Shown here: positions 1 to 7,036 of the stretch, in pieces
How positions within the stretch are numbered: position 1 is the stretch's first letter
Layout of the letters: the number at the start of each line of letters is the position of its first letter
Origin: Actinomycetota bacterium
GTDB taxonomy: Bacteria; Actinomycetota; Thermoleophilia; Gaiellales; Gaiellaceae
Length of the DNA: 9,151 nt
Direction: 5' to 3'
Assembly (NCBI GenBank): GCA_013698195.1
Contig: JACCVK010000014.1
Coordinates: 1 to 9,151 of the forward strand
Translations under genes and position numbers: made by a program
The notes under the pieces: model-generated
What the model was told of the DNA's origin: nothing
The model's database searches: none
What the model saw: the letters and a program-made list of their open reading frames with translations, nothing else

Positions 1-711
1 GCCCTCGCCGCCGCCGTGCGTGTGGTCGACGGGGTTCATCGCGGAGCCGCGCACGGACGGTCGCTTTCCGAGCCAGCGGCTTCGTCCCGCTTTCCCGCTC
101 TGGGTGTTGGCGTGGTCGGAGTTGCCGACCTGGCCCACGGTCGCGCGGCAGGTGAGCAGCACGCGACGGAGCTCACCGGACGGGAGTCGCAGGACCCCGT
201 GGTCGCCGTCCTTCGCGACGAGCTGCACGGACGAACCTGCGGAGCGGGCCATTCGGCCGCCCTGACCTGGCTTGAGCTCGACGTTGTGGACGAGCGTGCC
301 GGTCGGGATGTTCGCGAGCGGCAGCGCGTTCCCGGGCTTGATGTCTGCAGCCGGGCCAGATTCGACCGTCGCGCCGACGCGCACTCGCGAGGGCGCGAGG
401 ATGTACGACTTTGCGCCATCCGCATAGTGAAGGAGCGCGATCCGAGCCGAGCGGTTCGGGTCGTACTCGATCGCGGCGACCTTCGCGGGCACGCCGTCCT
501 TCGTCCGCTTGAAGTCGAGCCTCCGGTACTGCCGCTTGTGGCCGCCTCCTTGGTGCCGCGTCGTGATGCGGCCACGGTTGTTACGGCCGCCCTTCTTCCC
601 GAGCGGTTCTACGAGCGACTTCTCGGGCTCTGTCTTCGTGACCTCCTCGAAACCGGGAGTCGCCATGAAGCGCCGCCCGGGGCTCGTCGGCTTGTACTTG
701 CGGAGCGCCAT
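1..711 (-). CDS. rplB: 50S ribosomal protein L2 (partial, C-terminus beyond window)
   Basis: L2 is a primary 23S rRNA-binding protein of the large subunit, needed for subunit association and the peptidyl-transferase region. The ATG at 711-709 opens a frame that stays open to base 1, giving 237 residues of a family usually about 275 long, so roughly 40 C-terminal residues lie outside. Recognisable L2 stretches are GRNNRGRITTRHQGGGHKR (about 42-60), GGRMARSAGSSVQLVAKDG (about 151-169) and the family-signature NPVDHTHGGGEG at the truncated end. This last motif holds the conserved histidine region near the peptidyl-transferase centre. The start is supported by AAGGAG 10 nt upstream. It overlaps the rplW stop by one base (TGATG), indicating translational coupling. 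Last visible gene of the operon. Identification is secure. Confidence 0.97.
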   Translation of the reverse strand, partial: MALRKYKPTSPGRRFMATPGFEEVTKTEPEKSLVEPLGKKGGRNNRGRITTRHQGGGHKRQYRRLDFKRTKDGVPAKVAAIEYDPNRSARIALLHYADGAKSYILAPSRVRVGATVESGPAADIKPGNALPLANIPTGTLVHNVELKPGQGGRMARSAGSSVQLVAKDGDHGVLRLPSGELRRVLLTCRATVGQVGNSDHANTQSGKAGRSRWLGKRPSVRGSAMNPVDHTHGGGEG

Positions 712-1007
712 CAGACGGATGCTCCTTCGAAGATCTCGATCTCGTGGCCTTCCTTGAGCTGGACGATCGCCTTCTTCCAGCCCGGGCGGCGCCCGTGCTG
801 GAGCCCACGGCGCTTGGGCTTCGACTGCACCTTGACGACGTTGACTTTCGCGACCTCGACCTCGAAGAGCTGCTCGACCGCCTGGCGGATCTGCGTCTTG
901 TGCGCGTTCTCGTGCACGCGGAATGTGTACTTCCGGTCCGAGATGAGCGAGTAGCTCTTCTCCGAGACGACCGGCGCGATCAAGACCTCGTTCGGGTGGA
1001 GGCTCAT
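711..1007 (-). CDS. rplW: 50S ribosomal protein L23
   Basis: L23 binds 23S rRNA at the polypeptide exit tunnel and is the docking site for trigger factor and SRP. The 98-residue product has the usual bacterial length. It opens with the family pattern NEVLIAPVVSEKSY and carries the YTFRVHENAHKTQIRQAVEQLF core, then VNVVKVQSKPKRR in the rRNA-binding loop. The ATG start has GGAG 8 nt upstream. It overlaps the rplD stop in an ATGA tetranucleotide (1007-1004), and its own TGA overlaps the rplB ATG by one base. Both overlaps point to coupled translation and stoichiometric synthesis with L4 and L2. Nothing unusual was seen. Confidence 0.96.
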   Translation of the reverse strand: MSLHPNEVLIAPVVSEKSYSLISDRKYTFRVHENAHKTQIRQAVEQLFEVEVAKVNVVKVQSKPKRRGLQHGRRPGWKKAIVQLKEGHEIEIFEGASV

Positions 1008-1654
1008 GATGTCTTCTCCACTTCGGAGTCCTCCTCCGACCCCGCTCGCGCGAGCACGAGGGGAAGCGCGGCCTCGCTGACGAGCAGCGAGCGCGCCCAG
1101 ACGACCGAGGCAACCTCGAGCTCTGCCGGGACGGTCACGACGACGCGGTCGAGGTTGCGGAAGGACTTCACGAGCGCCTCCTCCTCCTCGGTCGCAACGA
1201 CGAGTGTCGGTTGCTTTCCTTCCCAGTCGCCGAGCAGCGAGACCGCCTGCTTCGTCGACGGCTCGGAGAAGGAGTCACCGCTCACGAGCGCGAGCGTCCC
1301 CTTTTTGGCGTGCTCGCTCAGAGCACCCCGGAGAGCGGCTCGGCGCGCCTTGCGATTCACCTTGACCTCGAAGCTGCGCATGGTCGGAGCGAAGGCGACG
1401 CCGCCACCGGTCCAGTGAGGCGCGCGCGAGGTGCCGGCGCGAGCGCGGCCGGTCCCCTTCTGGCGCCACGGCTTGGCGCGGCCGCCGGCGACGAGTCCAC
1501 GGCTCTTCGTACTTTTTGTGCCGGCGCGCGCAGCGTTCAGCTCGGCGCGCACGGTCTCGTGGACGAGGTGAGGCTTCACGTCGGCGGCGAAGACAGAGGT
1601 CTCGAGCGAGACCTCTTTCTTTTTCCCGAGCACGGGTGCCTTCGGCGCGGCCAC
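1004..1654 (-). CDS. rplD: 50S ribosomal protein L4
   Basis: L4 binds 23S rRNA and lines the constriction of the exit tunnel. In enteric bacteria it is also the autogenous repressor of the S10 operon, but whether that holds here cannot be told. The product is 216 residues, slightly longer than typical. The conserved extended loop is clear: RGLVAGGRAKPWRQKGTGRA then GTSRAPHWTGGGVAFAP (about 52-90). The C-terminus ends in an acidic tail (SEEDSEVEKTS) that accounts for the extra length. The start is GTG at 1654, placed directly after the rplC TAA stop (TAAGTG), with AGGAG 10 nt upstream inside rplC. The stop overlaps the rplW start by four bases. Confidence 0.96.
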   Translation of the reverse strand: MAAPKAPVLGKKKEVSLETSVFAADVKPHLVHETVRAELNAARAGTKSTKSRGLVAGGRAKPWRQKGTGRARAGTSRAPHWTGGGVAFAPTMRSFEVKVNRKARRAALRGALSEHAKKGTLALVSGDSFSEPSTKQAVSLLGDWEGKQPTLVVATEEEEALVKSFRNLDRVVVTVPAELEVASVVWARSLLVSEAALPLVLARAGSEEDSEVEKTS

Positions 1655-2272
1655 TTACTGTGCGCTCCTGACTTCCACGATCCCGCGCTTCGGGCCGGGT
1701 ACCGAGCCCCTGATGAGCAGGAGATTGCGCTCGGTATCGATCTCATGCACGACGAGGCCCGGCTGGGTGACGCGTGCGTTGCCCATGCGGCCGGCCATGC
1801 GCGTTCCCTTGAAGACTCGGGAGGGATACGCCGAGGCGCCGATCGAGCCCGGCCCGCGGACGTTGTGCGAGCCGTGCGTGACGGGGCCGCGCGTAAAGCC
1901 GTGACGCTTGATCGTCCCCTGGAACCCCTTGCCCACGGACAGGCCGGACACCTTCACCGGCTCACCCGGCTCGAACTCCTCGACAGTCACCGTCTCGCCG
2001 ACCGAGAGCCCGCTCGGCCCTCGCATCTCGACGAGGTGGCGGTGCGGGGCGACCTCTGCCTTTGCAAGGTGACCGATCTCGCCCTTCGCGAGCTTCCGTT
2101 CCTCGACGGGACCGAACGCAAGCTGAACCGCGTCGTAGCCGTCCGTGTCCACGGTCTTTACCTGCACGACCGGGCACGGACCCGCCTGGATCACGGTGAC
2201 GGCCGTCATCGCGCCGGTCTCCGAGTCGAAGACCTGTGTCATGCCGAGCTTGCGTCCGACGATGCCTTTCAC
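1655..2272 (-). CDS. rplC: 50S ribosomal protein L3
   Basis: L3 is an early-assembly 23S rRNA-binding protein reaching into the peptidyl-transferase centre. Visible family features are the N-terminal KGIVGRKLGMTQVF, the central GFQGTIKRHGFTRGPVTHGS and GPGSIGASAYPSRVFKGTRMAG, and the end ERNLLLIRGSVPGPKRG. The glutamine that PrmB methylates in E. coli L3 (GSIGQNQTPG) is not present in the matching stretch GSIGASAYPS, as is normal for many non-enteric L3 proteins. Two in-frame GTG starts are possible. GTG at 2284 gives 209 aa but has no Shine-Dalgarno. GTG at 2272 gives 205 aa beginning MKGIVGRKLGMTQ and has GGAG 6 nt upstream, so it is preferred. The gap to the rpsJ stop is 31 nt. Confidence 0.95.
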   Translation of the reverse strand: MKGIVGRKLGMTQVFDSETGAMTAVTVIQAGPCPVVQVKTVDTDGYDAVQLAFGPVEERKLAKGEIGHLAKAEVAPHRHLVEMRGPSGLSVGETVTVEEFEPGEPVKVSGLSVGKGFQGTIKRHGFTRGPVTHGSHNVRGPGSIGASAYPSRVFKGTRMAGRMGNARVTQPGLVVHEIDTERNLLLIRGSVPGPKRGIVEVRSAQ

Positions 2273-2278
2273 TGGCGA

Positions 2279-2282
2279 CTCC
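2279..2282 (-). promoter_or_regulatory. Shine-Dalgarno deciding the rplC start
   Basis: On the minus strand GTGGAGTCGCCAGTG places GGAG six nucleotides before the GTG at 2272. The upstream in-frame GTG at 2284 would make this GGAG part of codons 1-2 and itself has no purine-rich element before it. The site therefore favours the shorter L3, whose N-terminus also fits the family better. This is inference from spacing, not proof. Confidence 0.6.
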
Positions 2283-2303
2283 ACGCCGACGAGGCATGCG
2301 ACA

Positions 2304-2612
2304 TCACAGCTTGATCTCGATGTCGACGCCGGCGGGAAGGTCGAGCCGCATGAGCGAGTCGACCGTCTTCGGCGTCGGGCTGTGGATGTCGATGAGCCGC
2401 TTGTGGGTTCGCACCTCGAAGTGCTCCCGCGAGTCCTTGTCCTTGAACGGGCTCCGGATCACGCAGTAGACGTTCTTCTCGGTGGGCAGGGGCACGGGGC
2501 CGGTGATCGTCGCGCCGGTGCGCTGGGCCGTCTCGACGATCTGGGACGCCGAGCGATCCACCTGCTGGTGGTCGTAGCCCTTGAGCCGGATGCGGATCTT
2601 CTGCTGTGCCAT
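2304..2612 (-). CDS. rpsJ: 30S ribosomal protein S10
   Basis: S10 (NusE) is a small-subunit head protein and also a partner of NusB/NusG in transcription antitermination. The product is 102 residues, the standard length. Motifs include QQKIRIRLKGYDHQQVD at the N-terminus, GPVPLPTEKNVYCVIRSPFKDKDS in the middle and RTHKRLIDIHSPTPKTVDSL near the end, finishing GVDIEIKL. The ATG at 2612 is chosen because the frame upstream reads into the tuf 3' end without S10 similarity. GGAGG at 2629-2625 is the Shine-Dalgarno, with a longish 12-nt spacer, and its first base lies in the 3' arm of the hairpin that spans the tuf stop. First gene of the S10 segment. Confidence 0.97.
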   Translation of the reverse strand: MAQQKIRIRLKGYDHQQVDRSASQIVETAQRTGATITGPVPLPTEKNVYCVIRSPFKDKDSREHFEVRTHKRLIDIHSPTPKTVDSLMRLDLPAGVDIEIKL

Positions 2613-2628
2613 CTGCTTACAGTGCCTC

Positions 2629-2655
2629 CACGTAGGAGCCGGGCAGGCCCGGCTC

Positions 2656-2662
<7 letters not shown>
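2629..2662 (-). repeat. Perfect 15-bp inverted repeat across the tuf stop codon
   Basis: CACGTAGGAGCCGGG (2629-2643) is followed by a 4-nt loop and its exact reverse complement (2648-2662). On the transcribed minus strand the 5' arm contains the tuf TAG stop (2658-2656). The 3' arm ends on the first G of the rpsJ Shine-Dalgarno GGAGG. No U-tract follows, so it does not look like a classical intrinsic terminator. It is more likely an RNA hairpin acting as an mRNA processing or stability element, a partial terminator, or a ribosome-sensitive control of rpsJ initiation. The structure is directly seen; the function is inference. Confidence 0.85.
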
Positions 2663-3846
<1,184 letters not shown>

Positions 3847-3868
3847 TTCCCCTTTTACCTCCGGTCAA

Positions 3869-3886
3869 GGCTAGGACTGCCTAGCC
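3869..3886 (-). repeat. Perfect 7-bp inverted repeat across the fusA stop codon
   Basis: GGCTAGG (3869-3875), a 4-nt loop, then CCTAGCC (3880-3886). On the transcribed strand the fusA TAG stop (3883-3881) lies in the 5' arm, and the tuf Shine-Dalgarno GGAGGT (3862-3857) begins 6 nt after the hairpin. No U-tract follows. The geometry matches the larger hairpin at the tuf-rpsJ junction: stop in the 5' arm, tetraloop, next Shine-Dalgarno just downstream. A 7-bp stem is short enough that chance is possible. Confidence 0.6.
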
Positions 3887-5983
3887 AGATTCCTTTCGTC
3901 CGTCGCTGGTCACGATCGTGCTTGCAATCGTGGCCGGAACTTCTTCGTATCGATCGAACTGCATGGTGAATGTCGCACGGCCCTGTGTCATGGACCGCAG
4001 GTCGGTCGCGTAGCCGAACATCTCCGCGAGCGGAACGCTCGCGCGGATCGACTGCGACCCACCGATCGGCTCGAGCTGCTCGACCCGACCGCGACGGCCG
4101 TTCAGGTTACCAATGACGTCGCCCACGTACTCCTCCGGTGTGACGACCTCGACGGCCATCACCGGCTCGACGAGCCTGGGCTTGGCACGCTTCATCGCCT
4201 CCTTGAACGCAATCGAGCCGGCGATCTTGAAGGCGCGCTCGCTCGAGTCCACGTCGTGGTACGACCCGTCGACGAGCTCGACCCTGACGTCGACGACCGG
4301 GAACCCGGCAAGGATGCCGGCGCTCATGGCCTCCTGGATGCCGTCATTGACCGGCTTGATGTACTCGCGGGGGATCTTTCCGCCGACGATCTTGTCGTCG
4401 AACTCGTAGCCGCCGCCGGGCTCCTGGGGGAAGAGGTTGATGACGACGTCCCCGTACTGACCCGAGCCGCCCGTTTGGCGCACGAAGCGTCCCTGGACCT
4501 TCTCCACGGGCTTCCCGATGGTCTCGCGGTACGAGACCTGCGGCCGGCCGACGGTGCCGTCGACCCGGAACTCGCGCAGGAGGCGGTCGACGATGATCTC
4601 GAGGTGCAGCTCGCCCATCCCGGCGATGATCGTCTGGCCCGTCTCGTCGTCGGTCGAGACGCGGAAGGTCGGATCTTCCTCGGCAAGTCGCTGAAGCGCC
4701 GTCGCGAGCTTGTCCTGGTCGCCTTTCGTCTTCGGCTCGATCGCAACCGAGATGACGGGCTCGGGGAACGTCATCGACTCGAGCACGATCGGCGCCGACT
4801 CGACTGAGAGCGTGTCGCCGGTGGTCGTGAACTTCAGTCCGACAGCGGCCGCGATCTCACCTGCCCCGATCTCTTCGCGCTCCTCCCGGTGGTTCGCGTG
4901 CATCTGGAGGATGCGGCCGATGCGCTCGGTCTTCCCCGTCGTCGTGTTGAGAACCCGGTCGCCCGCCTTTACCTGACCCGAGTAGACGCGGAAGTACGTC
5001 AGCTTCCCGACGTAGGGATCCGTCATCACCTTGAACGCGAGCGCGGCGAACGGCGCCTCGAGCGCAGGGGGCCTCGTGGCCTCCTCGACACCCGACGGGT
5101 CGACGCCCTGCACGGGGGGAACGTCCATCGGGCTCGGCAGGTAGTCGACGATCGCGTCGAGGAGGGGCTGCACGCCCTTGTTCTTGAATGCCGAGCCGCT
5201 GAGCACGGGCGTCACGCTGCCGGCCAGCGTTCCGCGCCGGAGCGCACGCCTGATCATCTCGGGCGTCACCGCATTCTCATCTCCGAGATACGTCTCGGTG
5301 AGCTCGTCGTCGAACTCCGCGATCGAGTCGATCAGCGCGTGGTGAAGCTCCTGCGCCTGGTCGAGCAGCTCCGCGGGGATGTCCTCGACCGCGAATTCGG
5401 TGCCGAGCGTGTTCGCGTACGTGACCGCGTTCATCTCGACGAGGTCCACGACTCCGGAGAAAGCCTCCTCGGAGCCGATCGGAAGCTGAATCGGAACGGG
5501 ATTCGCGCCGAGGCGGTCGCGCATCGACTGGACGGCGGCAGTGAAGTCCGCCCCCGTGCGGTCCATCTTGTTGATGAAGGCAATCCGGGGGACGCGATAA
5601 CGATCTGCCTGCCGCCAGACCGTCTCGGACTGCGGCTGGACGCCTGCGACGGAGTCGAAGACCGCGACCGCGCCGTCCAAGACGCGCAAGCTCCGCTCGA
5701 CCTCGACAGTAAAGTCCACGTGCCCGGGCGTGTCGATAATGTTGATGCGATAGTCGCGCCAGAACGCGGTCGTCGCCGCCGACGTGATCGTGATGCCGCG
5801 CTCCTGCTCCTGCGCCATCCAATCCATCGTCGCGGCGCCCTCGTGCACCTCGCCCATCTTGTGGGTACGACCTGTGTAGTAGAGGATCCGCTCGGTCGTC
5901 GTCGTCTTGCCCGCGTCGATGTGGGCCATGATCCCGATGTTCCGGACACGGTCGAGCGCGACGGGTGTGGCAACGGTCGTCAT
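3881..5983 (-). CDS. fusA: Translation elongation factor G
   Basis: EF-G is the GTPase that drives translocation and, with RRF, ribosome recycling. The product is 700 residues, normal for the family. The G domain has AHIDAGKTT (20-28), the effector region QERGITIT (60-67), DTPGHVDF (84-91) and NKMD (138-141). The later domains follow, with IPREYIKPVNDGIQEAM and SYHDVDSSERAFKIAGS in domain IV and RRGRVEQLEP near the start of domain V. The ATG at 5983 matches the usual N-terminus (VRNIGIMAHIDAGK). The frame extends upstream into rpsG sequence but carries no EF-G similarity there. No convincing Shine-Dalgarno lies in the 13-nt gap after rpsG, so coupling to rpsG translation is likely. The TAG stop lies in a hairpin. 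Confidence 0.98.
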   Translation of the reverse strand: MTTVATPVALDRVRNIGIMAHIDAGKTTTTERILYYTGRTHKMGEVHEGAATMDWMAQEQERGITITSAATTAFWRDYRINIIDTPGHVDFTVEVERSLRVLDGAVAVFDSVAGVQPQSETVWRQADRYRVPRIAFINKMDRTGADFTAAVQSMRDRLGANPVPIQLPIGSEEAFSGVVDLVEMNAVTYANTLGTEFAVEDIPAELLDQAQELHHALIDSIAEFDDELTETYLGDENAVTPEMIRRALRRGTLAGSVTPVLSGSAFKNKGVQPLLDAIVDYLPSPMDVPPVQGVDPSGVEEATRPPALEAPFAALAFKVMTDPYVGKLTYFRVYSGQVKAGDRVLNTTTGKTERIGRILQMHANHREEREEIGAGEIAAAVGLKFTTTGDTLSVESAPIVLESMTFPEPVISVAIEPKTKGDQDKLATALQRLAEEDPTFRVSTDDETGQTIIAGMGELHLEIIVDRLLREFRVDGTVGRPQVSYRETIGKPVEKVQGRFVRQTGGSGQYGDVVINLFPQEPGGGYEFDDKIVGGKIPREYIKPVNDGIQEAMSAGILAGFPVVDVRVELVDGSYHDVDSSERAFKIAGSIAFKEAMKRAKPRLVEPVMAVEVVTPEEYVGDVIGNLNGRRGRVEQLEPIGGSQSIRASVPLAEMFGYATDLRSMTQGRATFTMQFDRYEEVPATIASTIVTSDGRKESG

Positions 5984-5996
5984 CGAGCGCCCGGTC

Positions 5997-6467
5997 TTAC
6001 CAGCGGTAGTGCGCGAAGGCCTTGTTGGCCTGCGCCATCCGGTAGATGTCGTCCTTCTTCTTGAAAGCACCGCCCTGCTGGTTGGCCGCGTCCATGAGCT
6101 CGCCAGCGAGCTTCTGCGGCATGCCCTTCTCGCGGCGATCTCGCGCGGCCTGAACCAGCCAGCGCAGCGCCAAAGTTCGTGCACGACGCTGCGGCACCTC
6201 GACGGGTACCTGGTAGTTCGCGCCGCCGACGCGACGTGACCGCACCTCGAGTACAGGCGTCACGCTCTTCACCGCCTGCTCGAGCACCTCGAGCTCCGGC
6301 TTCCCTGTGCGCTCGGCCGCGAGCGCGAGCGCGTCGTAGACGATCGCCTCAGCGATCGACTTCTTCCCACCGAGCATCAGACGGTTGACGAGCTGCGAGA
6401 CGAGCACCGAGCCGTGAACGGCGTCGGCATCGGGCTGGCGGACGGGAACTTCTGCGCGGCGCGGCAT
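5997..6467 (-). CDS. rpsG: 30S ribosomal protein S7
   Basis: S7 is a primary 16S rRNA-binding protein that nucleates assembly of the small-subunit head and contacts E-site tRNA. In E. coli it is the str-operon translational repressor; no such target is identified here. The product is 156 residues, the standard bacterial length. Motifs are MPRRAEVPVRQPDADAVHGS at the start, LVNRLMLGGKKSIAE, GGANYQVPVEVPQRRARTLA in the rRNA-binding region, and the end AQANKAFAHYRW. The ATG lies 8 nt after the rpsL stop with only a weak AAGA/AGAG purine run upstream, so reinitiation from rpsL is probable. TAA stop, 13 nt before fusA. Confidence 0.97.
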   Translation of the reverse strand: MPRRAEVPVRQPDADAVHGSVLVSQLVNRLMLGGKKSIAEAIVYDALALAAERTGKPELEVLEQAVKSVTPVLEVRSRRVGGANYQVPVEVPQRRARTLALRWLVQAARDRREKGMPQKLAGELMDAANQQGGAFKKKDDIYRMAQANKAFAHYRW

Positions 6468-6475
6468 GACGTGCT

Positions 6476-6844
6476 CTAGCTCTTCTTGGCGCCGTACTTG
6501 GATCGCGCCTGACGTCGGTTCGGCACGCCGGAGGAGTCGAGCCCCCCGCGGATGACCTTGTAGCGGTAACCCGGGAGATCTTTGACGCGACCGCCGCGCA
6601 CGAGGACGACAGAGTGCTCCTGGAGGTTGTGACCCTCGCCCGGAATGTAGACGCCGACCTCCATGCCGTTGGTCAGGCGTACGCGCGCGACCTTGCGCAG
6701 CGCGGAGTTCGGCTTCTTCGGGGTTTGCGTCATCACGCGCGTGCAGACACCGCGCTTCTGCGGAGCACCGCGCAGCGCCGGGGTCTTGGTCTTGGACTGT
6801 GCGGCCTTGCGGCCTTTGCGCACGAGCTGATTGACGGTGGGCAC
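6476..6844 (-). CDS. rpsL: 30S ribosomal protein S12
   Basis: S12 sits in the decoding centre and controls accuracy. The product is 122 residues, close to the usual 123-124. It starts MPTVNQLVRKGRK and carries the conserved KRGVCTRVMTQTPKKPNSAL. Lys43 and Lys88 (in GGRVKDLPG), the main sites of streptomycin-resistance substitutions, are both lysine, so no such mutation is present. The region after PG reads YRYKVIRG. The start is GTG at 6844, with AGGAG only 4 nt upstream. The frame continues open far upstream, but that stretch is low-complexity arginine/serine-rich and is not S12. First gene of the visible operon. Confidence 0.97.
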   Translation of the reverse strand: MPTVNQLVRKGRKAAQSKTKTPALRGAPQKRGVCTRVMTQTPKKPNSALRKVARVRLTNGMEVGVYIPGEGHNLQEHSVVLVRGGRVKDLPGYRYKVIRGGLDSSGVPNRRQARSKYGAKKS

Positions 6845-7036
6845 GCTACTCCTACAGGGTGGTCGGGAACTTCTCAGAAAAAGGCGGGCGAGGAACACGG
6901 CGCCACGCCGCCGAAGCCGCAGGATGGTAGCAGAGAACGCCCGGTGACGACTCGGACTTGGCTCGAATGCCCAGCCCCGTGAACGCAGGCTGGCAGCGCA
7001 GATGTTCCCGATTACAGTGCGACGTTCAGAGAGGGG
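6845..7036. other. Divergent intergenic region upstream of rpsL
   Basis: This 192-nt stretch separates the minus-strand ribosomal operon from the plus-strand signalling gene and must hold the leader, and probably the promoter, of the str operon. For the minus strand the only candidate found is a TACCAT (-10 like, plus coordinates 6924-6929) with no convincing -35, so that promoter is not assigned. Nearer rpsL the leader has GC-rich complementary segments (6883-6887 with 6908-6912) followed by five T on the transcribed strand. The plus-strand promoter is listed separately. No RNA gene or further coding region was recognised. Confidence 0.5.
6990..7018 (+). promoter_or_regulatory. Candidate promoter of the GAF/GGDEF-like gene
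   Basis: CTGGCA (6990-6995) is 4/6 to TTGACA. After a 17-nt spacer comes TACAGT (7013-7018), which fits the actinobacterial TAnnnT and is 4/6 to TATAAT. The downstream GTG at 7037 would leave a leader of only about a dozen bases. Support comes from a near copy of the same arrangement upstream of the next gene (8681-8714), including the identical 11-mer TACAGTGCGAC. The match to consensus alone would be modest evidence. Confidence 0.5.

Noticed and set aside
16..2314. Plus-strand open frames of several hundred codons opposite rplB, rplW, rplD and rplC
   Set aside because: All lie antisense to certain ribosomal protein genes and show the arginine-rich composition of high-GC shadow frames.
4889..6064. 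Long plus-strand open frame antisense to fusA
   Set aside because: Same codon-bias shadow effect; no recognisable protein features and it fully overlaps EF-G.
7011..7016. Minus-strand TGTAAT as the -10 of the rpsL operon
   Set aside because: Good match to TATAAT, but no -35 at any usual spacing (CACCCC-type sequence) and it is the reverse complement of the better supported plus-strand -10.
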